The notes under the pieces were generated by a model that was not told the origin of the DNA, searched no databases, and saw only the letters and a program-made list of their open reading frames with translations. Made by a program: the position numbers and the translations under genes. This document shows positions 36,715 through 44,063 of a stretch of DNA of 64,000 nt, one piece after another (positions within the stretch are counted from its first letter, which is position 1; each line of letters starts with the position of its first letter). This DNA is from a virus: IMG/VR virus record IMGVR_UViG_3300036719_002639, positions 16,171 through 80,170 of that record, one strand, 5' to 3'.

Positions 36715-37020
36715 TTAAATCTCAATCTTGTTCAATTCACCAATCTTATTATTAAGATCGATTAAAGTCAACTTAATTGTTTTTGATTTAGGTGCATCGA
36801 CATTAACGCCTAAAACATATAAAATCTTTCTAATCACACCCATAATAGCGTTACATGCATCGATAGTTTTACCGATATCTTCTGCATATTTGTTCTTACT
36901 GGCATCCAATTGTTCTCTAGTGTTTTTCAATACAATAACACTAGTACCCAACACATCGTAAATTTGCACAAGAGCATTCTTAATATTCCCCAACTTAAAC
37001 ATAGTTTTAAACCAATTCAT
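36715..37020 (-). CDS. Hypothetical helical protein, 101 aa
   Basis: An amphipathic helix-rich protein (NTREQLDASKNKYAEDIGKT), with a GATAAATA box (37045-37052) and an AAGGAT site upstream. It may be a small virion or lysis-associated factor; no family recognised. It directly follows the lipoprotein gene. Confidence 0.65.
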   Translation of the reverse strand: MNWFKTMFKLGNIKNALVQIYDVLGTSVIVLKNTREQLDASKNKYAEDIGKTIDACNAIMGVIRKILYVLGVNVDAPKSKTIKLTLIDLNNKIGELNKIEI

Positions 37021-37043
37021 AATTTTATCCTTCTTTCTTATAA

Positions 37044-37322
37044 TTATTTATCACGTTTCTTGATATTTACAAGATAATCTTCTTCGGAAACATTAAAAAG
37101 GTCAGATTCAGAGATAGACCATCTGTAATTCTGTTCATTATGTATTACACCTCTGGTATCGGTATAAACACCAGCAGGTAAGCGATATGGGCTATCTCCC
37201 GATGTTAGTGGTATGTTGGTGTAGTCGGGTTTAGGTTGGGTCGTACAACCCGATATATTTAACATCATGATTAAACCAATACCAACCCAAATTGTTGCCA
37301 ATACATGTTGAATATATTTCAT
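37044..37322 (-). CDS. Small lipoprotein, 92 aa (possible spanin-like)
   Basis: The start at 37322 is set by GAGAGGT. The N-terminal signal ATIWVGIGLIMMLNISGC ends in a lipobox-like ISGC followed by TTQPKPD, so the mature protein would begin at a lipidated Cys. The remaining about 65 residues are Pro/Ser/Tyr-rich. Phage outer-membrane spanins (Rz1) are similar small Pro-rich lipoproteins, but no Rz partner is recognisable nearby, so this stays tentative. Confidence 0.7.
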   Translation of the reverse strand: MKYIQHVLATIWVGIGLIMMLNISGCTTQPKPDYTNIPLTSGDSPYRLPAGVYTDTRGVIHNEQNYRWSISESDLFNVSEEDYLVNIKKRDK

Positions 37323-37323
37323 A

Positions 37324-37950
37324 TTAACCTCTCCAAGTTTTATCAAATGGATCACCCCAATTATTACCAAGTTCTGGTGAATTTGCTACCATTGTTCCTA
37401 ATTCCTTCTCTACATATTTAGCAATACAAGATACTTCATCACATTGTGGGAAAGTCTCTTGAACATTTGCCTTTACATATACACGAATGATATATGTATA
37501 TTTAGCACAATGTTCACATTTAGGAGGTTCTATTCCAAAGACATTTACTTCTGGTTTAATTTCACCTAATCCACCACGATATGGTAACTCATAAAAGAAA
37601 ATTACACTACTATCAGCAAAATGTGTTACTAATTTATCCATACTATCGAATGAATAATCTTTTGTGTTATATGTCTCATTATTCATTTTGATAATAGGAC
37701 CAAATCCTTCACCTACAATAAATATAGTTTTATCAGGATATTTTTCCTTCATTGCTTCTACTAACATATCTTTTGTTACAAGTTTAGTATATGTTTTATG
37801 TGTTACCTTCCATGATAATATTTCATTATCTCGTTTAAGCGAATTAATTTGTTGATATAAATCTTCGATCTGGTATAATAATTGATTCTCTCTATTATTA
37901 AGAGGTGGATTGAATTGTTCCTTAATTAATGCTGTTGTTAGTTCTTTCAT
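37324..37950 (-). CDS. Coiled-coil protein with Cys pairs, 208 aa
   Basis: The N-terminal 60 residues form a coiled coil (NRENQLLYQIEDLYQQINSL). The C-terminal half contains CEHC and further single Cys. It lies 1 nt from the upstream gene and 1 nt from the lipoprotein start. No family recognised. Confidence 0.65.
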   Translation of the reverse strand: MKELTTALIKEQFNPPLNNRENQLLYQIEDLYQQINSLKRDNEILSWKVTHKTYTKLVTKDMLVEAMKEKYPDKTIFIVGEGFGPIIKMNNETYNTKDYSFDSMDKLVTHFADSSVIFFYELPYRGGLGEIKPEVNVFGIEPPKCEHCAKYTYIIRVYVKANVQETFPQCDEVSCIAKYVEKELGTMVANSPELGNNWGDPFDKTWRG

Positions 37951-37951
37951 T

Positions 37952-38356
37952 TTATTCCTTCTTTCTTATTTTACTAAATTCTTCTTGTGGCTCGATTAAT
38001 AATACTTTTTCACATTTATCTGAATCTTTATTTATATCACCAATAAATCCCCATTTTTTCATTAGATATGTTTTGTGAAATTCTGCATAACGTTTTTTGA
38101 TTTCCGCAATACGTTCTTCTCTAAAATTTCCAAAATAGTATTTCTCTTCGGATTCAAGTATAACTGCTGTTTTTAATCTGTTGATATTTTCTTCTTCTGA
38201 TTCTGGTGTCTTAGTATAATCTAAAACATGTCTCCATTTTTCAACAAGTTGTGATGCTCTTTCAAAATCACACTGGTTTGAACATGTACGAAGTATACTG
38301 AGTTCTGTACAATCTTTACCACACCATTCACAATAATCTTGTTTATAATCGTTCAT
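37952..38356 (-). CDS. Zinc-finger protein carrying a copy of the major capsid protein N-terminal segment, 134 aa
   Basis: Residues 8-30 hold two Cys pairs (CEWCGKDC, CSNQC). From about residue 29, ERASQLVEKWRHVLDY then RLKTAVILESEEKYYF closely parallels SRATQLLEKWKPVLDY and RLSTAVLLENQEKYLT at the start of the capsid protein (44064-45527). In T4 that N-terminal piece contacts the scaffold and is cut off by gp21. The rest is basic. It may be a capsid assembly modulator; the similarity is clear, the role is inferred. Confidence 0.75.
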   Translation of the reverse strand: MNDYKQDYCEWCGKDCTELSILRTCSNQCDFERASQLVEKWRHVLDYTKTPESEEENINRLKTAVILESEEKYYFGNFREERIAEIKKRYAEFHKTYLMKKWGFIGDINKDSDKCEKVLLIEPQEEFSKIRKKE

Positions 38357-38565
38357 AATACTTCATTTGTAATATCGATATACTCACCACGTTTATATGA
38401 CTCATGCATTTCAATTATTTCTTTGGCAGTTTGTTGTGCGTTTGGTGAACTTGACAAATTTCGTGTAAACCCAAAACCAATGATACCATCAGTTTTAAAT
38501 ATTTTTTGAAGTCGTGCTATATAATCAACTTCCGACATTTCTAAATTTACATAGGTTTGTTTCAT
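38353..38565 (-). CDS. Hypothetical protein, 70 aa
   Basis: A small polar protein overlapping both neighbours by 4 nt (ATGA), hence translationally coupled within the 40571-37044 operon. Contains IIGFGFTRNLSSSPNAQQ. Not recognised. Confidence 0.6.
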   Translation of the reverse strand: MKQTYVNLEMSEVDYIARLQKIFKTDGIIGFGFTRNLSSSPNAQQTAKEIIEMHESYKRGEYIDITNEVL

Positions 38566-38813
38566 AATTTATTTCCTGTATATGGATCAATTGGATCATC
38601 TTCAAATAATTCAGGATGTTCTTTTCTAAGATTTCCCATATCTTCTAAATAATCATTACCTATTTTCTCCCAATCTTTACCTATTTTTGCCCAATCACTA
38701 GTTTCATTTAATACTAAATCTTTAAGAGATTCTTCGCATTTTAATATTTCTACTTCAATAAAATCTGCGATTGGCTTATCTTTTAATTGTTCGCTGATAA
38801 TAATTTCGTTCAT
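38562..38813 (-). CDS. Hypothetical acidic protein, 83 aa
   Basis: Highly acidic and helical (IGKDWEKIGNDYLEDMG) with DDPIDPYTG near the C-terminus. Overlaps the next gene by 4 nt. Not recognised; acidic small phage proteins are often inhibitors or DNA mimics, which is speculation here. Confidence 0.6.
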   Translation of the reverse strand: MNEIIISEQLKDKPIADFIEVEILKCEESLKDLVLNETSDWAKIGKDWEKIGNDYLEDMGNLRKEHPELFEDDPIDPYTGNKL

Positions 38814-38815
38814 AA

Positions 38816-39043
38816 TTAACCTTTCAAATGACTATATTTCTTACGCTTCTCACGGATTCGTTGAATCGTTTCAAAGTCGCCTGTCTGAATAGCAATCTTC
38901 AAATCATTGTCTTCTTTGATTCTATCCAATTCATCTTGCCGTTTCTTAGCTTCGGCTAAGTCTTCGGCAGTTGTCTCTTTCTTCTGTAAGATGAAATTAA
39001 CAATTCGAACGATCAATTCAATTATTGCTGTTATTAGTTTCAT
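38816..39043 (-). CDS. Small protein with amphipathic N-terminal helix, 75 aa
   Basis: The start is placed at 39043 (AGAAGAAA upstream), overlapping the upstream gene by 26 nt. The N-terminus MKLITAIIELIVRIVNFIL is a hydrophobic or amphipathic helix, followed by a charged coiled coil. This would fit a membrane-anchored small protein; a holin role is possible but unsupported. Confidence 0.55.
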   Translation of the reverse strand: MKLITAIIELIVRIVNFILQKKETTAEDLAEAKKRQDELDRIKEDNDLKIAIQTGDFETIQRIREKRKKYSHLKG

Positions 39044-39314
39044 TTTTCTTCTGCTTGGCCTCAATCTTCATCAATCCTTCATGAACAAATGCCACAAATG
39101 CCTTATGATGATCTTGAAGTGCTATTAATTTATTACCTACATTCATATTCATTTCACTTAATCTCGCAACTTGTCCATATAAGTTAGCAATCTTGATACT
39201 CTTAGCATCCTCTTCACTAATTTCAAGAGATTTCTCTGTAAGAAGTTTTTCAAACTCTACAATATCTAATAAATCTTGTGTCTTATTAAAAAGATTCTCT
39301 TCAAATAAGTTCAT
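39018..39314 (-). CDS. Hypothetical helical protein, 98 aa
   Basis: An acidic, helical protein (LFNKTQDLLDIVEFEKLLTE) with a polar Asn-rich end. Overlaps the upstream gene by 14 nt. Not recognised. Confidence 0.6.
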   Translation of the reverse strand: MNLFEENLFNKTQDLLDIVEFEKLLTEKSLEISEEDAKSIKIANLYGQVARLSEMNMNVGNKLIALQDHHKAFVAFVHEGLMKIEAKQKKNETNNSNN

Positions 39315-39525
39315 TTAACTCTTTCTCCCTAGTCTTTGAAGACATCATAATCGTTTTACCAATAGTCGGATGTGTTCGAACCAAATCACGAATAGCTTTT
39401 TGCATTACATATTCAAGATGGTCAAACACATCTGCTGAGACTCTTGTGAATTTCTTCGTTCTAGTGTCTTCTGCAACACTTAGAACGAATTTCTTACAAG
39501 CTGATCTATTGATGAGTGATGCCAT
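39301..39525 (-). CDS. Hypothetical basic protein, 74 aa
   Basis: A basic protein (MASLINRSACKKFVLS) with helices and TRTKKFTRVSADVFDHLEYV in the middle; histone-like composition but no recognised family. The start overlaps the stop of the 55-aa gene (TAATG). Confidence 0.6.
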   Translation of the reverse strand: MASLINRSACKKFVLSVAEDTRTKKFTRVSADVFDHLEYVMQKAIRDLVRTHPTIGKTIMMSSKTREKELNELI

Positions 39526-39692
39526 TAGCGTTTCTCATTTAAAAGGACTTGGACACTTTGCATATAAGGTTCGTCTTGGATTACTTCCTTGATTTGACGT
39601 TCCTTCTGTACTGCATTAGACTGTAACCAGCCCACCAAATTGCCTTCTTCAACGATCCACGTTCTTCCACCTGCCATAATTGTTATTTGCAT
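39525..39692 (-). CDS. Small protein, 55 aa
   Basis: A short frame starting MQITIMAGGRTWIVEEGN and ending VLLNEKR, filling an otherwise empty gap between two coupled genes. Its stop TAA overlaps the next ATG by one base and its start is 1 nt from the upstream stop, which strongly suggests a real gene. Not recognised. Confidence 0.6.
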   Translation of the reverse strand: MQITIMAGGRTWIVEEGNLVGWLQSNAVQKERQIKEVIQDEPYMQSVQVLLNEKR

Positions 39693-39693
39693 A

Positions 39694-39921
39694 TTATTTC
39701 AAACTCCCTGCTTCTTTAATTACTTGACTAACTTCATCTGAAATAGGTTTCTTAGTTTTAACATCCTTCTCAACACGTACACGTTTCTTCATGTCACGAC
39801 TTGAGCGTAAAGGCTTACGAGGCACAGGTGAACTATTCTCGAAAGTTCTACCACCACACTGAGGACACTTATCCTTCAACTTACACACTTCTGATCCATA
39901 ACCACAACTTTCACACCACAT
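39694..39921 (-). CDS. Zinc-ribbon protein, 75 aa
   Basis: The N-terminal CESCGYGSEVC and CPQCGG form a rubredoxin-like zinc ribbon, followed by a strongly basic tail (RSSRDMKKRVRVEKDVKTKK). Likely nucleic acid or RNA polymerase binding. One nt separates it from each neighbour. Confidence 0.7.
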   Translation of the reverse strand: MWCESCGYGSEVCKLKDKCPQCGGRTFENSSPVPRKPLRSSRDMKKRVRVEKDVKTKKPISDEVSQVIKEAGSLK

Positions 39922-39922
39922 A

Positions 39923-40264
39923 TTATGTTTCCTTTCGCATTTTTAGTATCTTCTGTTTATTAATTTCGTCCAAAACTCTTTGATCATAAATAGTCGTAGC
40001 AGCTTTTGTTCGCAACATTGCAAACTTCTTGCCAAAAGAATTCACAATAAAGGTTCCAGCTTTAATTTTTACTTCCTTACCCTTCTGAACTTCATCTACA
40101 TTCTCAGAAAGGAACTCTAATGTTAAGTCTTTCTTATCAAACTTAATAACCTTGAGCTTCAATCCGTTTACTTCAACGATTTCATCAGGCTGAATCAAAC
40201 AAAATCCTCTAGAATCTTGTTGTTCTTGATTCTCACGCACTTTAATTACATCTTGTTCTTGCAT
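39923..40264 (-). CDS. Hypothetical protein, 113 aa
   Basis: A beta-rich protein (LKLKVIKFDKKDLTLEFL) with a basic helical end, possibly an OB/KOW-like fold. In the same operon, 1 nt from each neighbour. Not recognised. Confidence 0.6.
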   Translation of the reverse strand: MQEQDVIKVRENQEQQDSRGFCLIQPDEIVEVNGLKLKVIKFDKKDLTLEFLSENVDEVQKGKEVKIKAGTFIVNSFGKKFAMLRTKAATTIYDQRVLDEINKQKILKMRKET

Positions 40265-40265
40265 A

Positions 40266-40571
40266 TTATTTTACCTTTGGTTTTCTTCCACGCTTTTTAG
40301 GAGCTTCCTCAACTTCATTAGATAATAGTTTATCACCCTTTACTGATTTGTCAAGTTTTTTAGCAGCCTTAATAAACTTTTTAGCTTCTTTAGGGTCTTG
40401 AAGATTATTACAAATCTCTCCTAACATATGTACTATCGCATAATTGGTTAAAGCCTTTTCATCTGTAGCAATTTTCTCCAATGCATACGCACATAATGTC
40501 TTTGTCTCTTCATCTGTCAAGTCCATATCATATTCTACCATATCCACAATTCGTTCATTAGTCAAATTCAT
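40266..40571 (-). CDS. Hypothetical protein with AT-hook-like tail, 101 aa
   Basis: The start at 40571 is preferred (AGGAACGG upstream) over an ATG 12 nt earlier. The helical N-terminal part is followed by a C-terminal PKKRGRKPKVK, an AT-hook-type minor groove binding motif. First gene of the minus operon, driven by an early-type promoter. It may be a DNA-binding regulator. Confidence 0.65.
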   Translation of the reverse strand: MNLTNERIVDMVEYDMDLTDEETKTLCAYALEKIATDEKALTNYAIVHMLGEICNNLQDPKEAKKFIKAAKKLDKSVKGDKLLSNEVEEAPKKRGRKPKVK

Positions 40572-40595
40572 ACCGTTCCTCATCTTTCTATTAAG

Positions 40596-40623
40596 AATAT
40601 AACAAACTTTTAAGTTAAATCAA
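40596..40623 (-). promoter_or_regulatory. Host-type promoter of the small-gene operon
   Basis: -35 TTGATT (40618-40623), 16-nt spacer, -10 TATATT (40596-40601), about 25 nt before the preferred ATG at 40571. Confidence 0.6.
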
Positions 40624-40652
40624 GTATAAATCTTGCAAAAACGAGAAATGGT

Positions 40653-40660
40653 TATAAATA
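40653..40660 (+). promoter_or_regulatory. T4-type late promoter
   Basis: TATAAATA then CTTGTATAT and ATG at 40670 (9 nt between). Confidence 0.65.
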
Positions 40661-40669
40661 CTTGTATAT

Positions 40670-41275
40670 ATGAGTGTTATAGAAACAAATTCGTTGATTG
40701 AAGAGTTGAAAAATCTTAATTCTGATTTAAGTGGTGGATTAAAAGATATGAAACGTACTACTATCGATCTAAATAGTAAGTTTAATAATTCTATTTCAAC
40801 TATAACACCAATTATAACATCAACCACACCAACAACTAGTTCTATACCTATCTTACCACCAAAACAACCATTAAATATGGATGGATTAAGTGATTTCGTG
40901 TTATCTAAAACAGAAGAATTGGTAATTAATGGATTAGATACTGTTAAAGACCTTCAGCAGACCGTAGGATTAACTATGGACGGAAAGGTTATCGCCGCCT
41001 TTGCAAACGTTATTGCCGCCACTAACACGGCTCTAGCCACTTTAAATGCCATAAATATTGAGCGTAGTAAACAAAAAGCAGCTAAAGAATTAAAAGAGAT
41101 GGATATTGCTGCTAAAAAAGCTATTGGACCTGCAAATAATACTAAAAATGTCGTTAATCTCATCGCAAATAGAGAGGTCATACTTAAAATGTTAGAGGAA
41201 ACATCAAATACACCTATAAAAGGGGAAATAATTGATTTGACCTCCGATGATTATAGCGTTCAAAACACTAAATAG
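40670..41275 (+). CDS. Hypothetical late protein, 201 aa
   Basis: Helical with an Ala-rich middle (VIAAFANVIAATNTALATLN) and coiled-coil flanks; a Thr/Pro-rich linker lies around residues 45-60. The consensus late promoter suggests a virion or assembly protein. Its last codons contain the CTAAATAG promoter box of the following RNA leader and HNH gene. Confidence 0.68.
   Translation: MSVIETNSLIEELKNLNSDLSGGLKDMKRTTIDLNSKFNNSISTITPIITSTTPTTSSIPILPPKQPLNMDGLSDFVLSKTEELVINGLDTVKDLQQTVGLTMDGKVIAAFANVIAATNTALATLNAINIERSKQKAAKELKEMDIAAKKAIGPANNTKNVVNLIANREVILKMLEETSNTPIKGEIIDLTSDDYSVQNTK
41268..41275 (+). promoter_or_regulatory. Late promoter for the structured leader and HNH gene
   Basis: A CTAAATAG box, overlapping the end of the upstream gene. 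The predicted start lies at the 5' edge of the leader RNA (41279). Confidence 0.5.
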
Positions 41276-41278
41276 TTA

Positions 41279-41345
41279 TAGCAGTAATCAAAGAAGGTAT
41301 GAACTTCTTTGAAACAGGTGGAGTAATCTACCTACTGTCCTGCTA
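41279..41345 (+). ncRNA. Three-way-junction RNA leader of an HNH gene (copy 1)
   Basis: P1 TAGCAG/CTGCTA closes P2 AAAGAAG/CTTCTTT and P3 AGGTGGA/TCTACCT. Junction strands are TAATC, GAAAC and ACTGTC. The same junction strands with different, still complementary stems occur before the HNH genes at 57774 (minus) and 60326 (plus). Confidence 0.75.
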
Positions 41346-41369
41346 CAGAAGTATTTAAGGAGTAATATC

Positions 41370-41975
41370 ATGAATCAAGTAGAATCTACAAAGAAATGTT
41401 CAAAATGTCAAAACATTAAACCTTTATCAGAGTTTAGTAAAAATAAGTCACATCATGACGGATATAATAATTACTGTAAATGTTGTCGTAAACAATATTC
41501 TATAGAAAATCGTAATCAAAGACAAAAACATGATAAAAAGTATCAAAATTCGCACTCAATCTCATATAAACAATATCAAAAACAATACGGTAAATTATGG
41601 CGTGAGATAAATAAAAATAAAAGAACAACACAAGCTAATTTTAGATATAACTCTGATATTAAATTTAAACTTTTACAGATTTTACGTAGTCGTATAAATT
41701 ATGCAATACATAAAAATTCTAAAAATGAACATTCGATTGATTTATTAATGTGTACTGTTAATGAATGGAAAAGGCATCTTGAAGTGCAATTTGTTAATGG
41801 TATGTCTTGGGAAAATTATGGTAATAAAGAAAATCAGTGGTCAGTAGATCACATAATACCATGTAATTTCTTCAATCTAAGTGATCCGGTAGAACAATAT
41901 ATGTGTTTTAGATATGAAAATACTAGACCTTTATGGCATATTGATAATTTACGTAAATCTAATAAAATAATTTAA
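41370..41975 (+). CDS. HNH homing endonuclease with zinc finger, 201 aa
   Basis: N-terminal CSKCQ and CKCC pairs form a zinc knuckle, the Lys/Asn/Tyr-rich middle is a DNA-binding linker, and the C-terminal HNH core reads WSVDHIIPCNFF, then RPLWHIDNLRKS. A paralogue of the genes at 7897, 57094 and 60326. Preceded by AAGGAG and the conserved RNA leader. Converges with the methyltransferase gene with 4 nt overlap. Confidence 0.9.
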   Translation: MNQVESTKKCSKCQNIKPLSEFSKNKSHHDGYNNYCKCCRKQYSIENRNQRQKHDKKYQNSHSISYKQYQKQYGKLWREINKNKRTTQANFRYNSDIKFKLLQILRSRINYAIHKNSKNEHSIDLLMCTVNEWKRHLEVQFVNGMSWENYGNKENQWSVDHIIPCNFFNLSDPVEQYMCFRYENTRPLWHIDNLRKSNKII

Positions 41976-43111
41976 ATAGAACCCTTTTTCCATACCCACA
42001 TAGGTTCGGCAAAGATACCTTCCTTGTCAGCATTGGTATTTGGTCGTTTAGCCATTCTTAAACCTAATGCACCTTGATATTCTGAACCTTTAAGTGTGTT
42101 AATATAATCGTTCATTGGATCACAAATATGATTAATCGTATGATTTGAGTACACATCTGATATATTGATTATCATATGTCCACCTTCTTTTAAATTAACC
42201 CAAAAACATCGTATAGATTCAAATAAAAATCCTGCTAACCAATCATCAAGCTTCTTAAATTTCTTAAAAGATTGATCCGCATCTTGTGTATATCTCTCTA
42301 TATTGAAATAGGGACACGACGTAAATATTAAGTCTACTTTTTCACCTAATGTTACATCTTCCGCACACCAAGGCAACATTTTAGCACTCTTATCTTTACA
42401 TATAGAATTATACATCGTAATCTGGTCATTATATCCAGCAATTAGATTTTTATTTGGATCGATTCCTATATATTCTTTAGCAGATGATGCATAAAATCCT
42501 GTTAATCTATCACCCCATCCTGATGAAAAATCCAATACAACGCCATTTGGTGCATATCTATTATAAATATATTTAGCTACAGATGGTTTAAATTGTGATG
42601 CAATATATTTACGCATACCTATAGCTTGTTTAAATGTGCTCATAGTAATACTACCCGTAATCAATCCACTCCAAAAGTAATTCATTAATGTAAGCATAAA
42701 TTTATCATTATTCCATACTCTAATTGGTGATGGTGAATTAATGGAGTCACACGCTAACCTGTTATCCATGTGATAATAGTTAGAAGCTTGAAGTCCTGCA
42801 TTGCTACCGTTTAGATATATAAAATTATTAATGTCTTCATACTCCAAAGGCCATTTATAGTCATATCGTGTATGCCAATATTCATAATTTTCTATCTTTA
42901 CACTATCCTCTACAATTAAATTATTGAAATCCTTAATAACTTGGTCAACTGTGGGTTTACTAAATGGTAATGGTATATTATAAATACGAATAGCTTTTAA
43001 CATTTCTAATTTAATTTGATCTTTTGTGTATGTCGTATTGAGAGCATTCCAATATTCATTAGATATATTAAATTCTCCGTCTTTTATAAAGTTGATATAA
43101 TTTAATTCCAT
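41972..43111 (-). CDS. DNA/nucleic acid methyltransferase-like protein, 379 aa
   Basis: The start at 43111 is set by the promoter spacing. The SAM-binding motif I is VVLDFSSGWGDRLTGF, the acidic strand end YIGIDPN is motif II, and the catalytic-type motif IV is LIFTSCPYFNIE (SCPYF in place of DPPY). GGHMIINISDVY resembles motif VI. The N-terminal 170 residues would be target recognition. Probably an amino-methyltransferase acting on phage DNA; the specificity is unknown. Confidence 0.78.
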   Translation of the reverse strand: MELNYINFIKDGEFNISNEYWNALNTTYTKDQIKLEMLKAIRIYNIPLPFSKPTVDQVIKDFNNLIVEDSVKIENYEYWHTRYDYKWPLEYEDINNFIYLNGSNAGLQASNYYHMDNRLACDSINSPSPIRVWNNDKFMLTLMNYFWSGLITGSITMSTFKQAIGMRKYIASQFKPSVAKYIYNRYAPNGVVLDFSSGWGDRLTGFYASSAKEYIGIDPNKNLIAGYNDQITMYNSICKDKSAKMLPWCAEDVTLGEKVDLIFTSCPYFNIERYTQDADQSFKKFKKLDDWLAGFLFESIRCFWVNLKEGGHMIINISDVYSNHTINHICDPMNDYINTLKGSEYQGALGLRMAKRPNTNADKEGIFAEPMWVWKKGSI

Positions 43112-43118
43112 GTATATG

Positions 43119-43146
43119 ACTATATCATATATGGTACACAAAGCAA
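43119..43146 (-). promoter_or_regulatory. Host-type promoter next to the methyltransferase start
   Basis: -35 TTGCTT (43141-43146), 16-nt spacer, -10 TATAGT (43119-43124), 7 nt before the ATG at 43111. Confidence 0.45.
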
Positions 43147-43148
43147 CA

Positions 43149-43943
43149 TTATTCTACATGGTATCTATAATAATATAATCCTACTTTATATTTTAAGATT
43201 TCTTTATTTTTCTGACAACATTTAACTATATTGGATGTATATGAATTATTTTCCGTTGCTGTATCTTTAATGGTGTCATATATTTTAATAACATTTAGTG
43301 TTATTGGACAGATTTTATCTATTTTTCTTCTGTTAACTGATGGTTTACCAAAATTAAAATTACCACACCCGCTATTCTTCTCTGATAAAAATATTAGATA
43401 CTCGTTAGTAAAGGTTGGTGCCAACGTGCCATTTTTAATCTTTGTTGCTATTCTTTTTAATGTAGCTTCTTTAGTTTTTGGTATACCTTTTAAAGCTTGT
43501 GATATTTTATTTTTATGTTCTTCTGACATTTTTCCGTTTTTATCTCTACGTTTTGTTGCTAAATAACACTTCATTTTTGTTTCGTCAGTATGTTTTTTAT
43601 TTAAATTTATATTTCTTAATTTTTCTTTTGTAGTCTCATTATGTAATCTAGGTGCTATTGGCATATCTACATTATATCCCAAATTACGATCAAAACTATT
43701 ATAATAATTACACCAAAAGGTTTCTCGTTCTTTTAATTGCTCAAATTTACATTCTTCTATAATATCAAATTTAAAATTTTCTACCCCATGTTTCGTTATA
43801 GAACTTTGTATATATGTAGGATATTTTTTAGGATATTTTTTATGTTCTTTCCATCTACGTAAAATATTATTAGATGAACCTATATAAATCTTATTATTAA
43901 GAATGTTTATTATTTTATAAATACCTGTAATTTTTGTTTTCAT
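43149..43943 (-). CDS. GIY-YIG homing endonuclease, 264 aa
   Basis: The start at 43943 is preferred because TATAAATA-GTTAT directly precedes it. The N-terminal catalytic domain has TGIYKI, KIYIGSS and ILRRWKEHKK; the central NUMOD-type repeats (KEATLKRIATKIKNG) and the C-terminal NUMOD1-like helix-turn-helix (VIKIYDTIKDTATENN) bind DNA. Free-standing between the methyltransferase and the capsid terminator. Confidence 0.9.
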   Translation of the reverse strand: MKTKITGIYKIINILNNKIYIGSSNNILRRWKEHKKYPKKYPTYIQSSITKHGVENFKFDIIEECKFEQLKERETFWCNYYNSFDRNLGYNVDMPIAPRLHNETTKEKLRNINLNKKHTDETKMKCYLATKRRDKNGKMSEEHKNKISQALKGIPKTKEATLKRIATKIKNGTLAPTFTNEYLIFLSEKNSGCGNFNFGKPSVNRRKIDKICPITLNVIKIYDTIKDTATENNSYTSNIVKCCQKNKEILKYKVGLYYYRYHVE

Positions 43944-43948
43944 ATAAC

Positions 43949-43956
43949 TATTTATA
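43949..43956 (-). promoter_or_regulatory. T4-type late promoter abutting the start codon
   Basis: TATAAATA then GTTAT then ATG (43943): consensus box, 5-nt spacing. Confidence 0.7.
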
Positions 43957-43985
43957 ATGTAATGTTCTAAAGTAAAGTAAAAAAG

Positions 43986-44047
43986 TATAAAAAAAGAAGA
44001 GGTTATTTCTAACCTCTTCGTAAAGAAAAGGGTTACTTTCATAACCC
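43986..44047 (-). terminator. Tandem terminator of the capsid operon
   Basis: Minus strand: hairpin GGGGTTAT/GTAACCC with a T-rich tail, then GAAGAGGTTA/TAACCTCTTC followed by TTTTTTT. It sits right after the major capsid gene. Confidence 0.85.
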
Positions 44048-44063
44048 CTTGATCTACAATGAT

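Noticed and set aside
41279-41345. Hammerhead ribozyme in the HNH leader
   Set aside because: The topology and the GAAA and GUC strands are suggestive, but the obligatory CUGAUGA strand is replaced by UAAUC in all three copies, so a canonical hammerhead is excluded. Reported only as an unassigned three-way junction.
41370-41975. HNH genes as part of IscB/TnpB-type transposons with guide RNA
   Set aside because: The associated RNA is only 65-70 nt, lies upstream, and the proteins lack RuvC segments. They are free-standing homing endonucleases with zinc knuckles.
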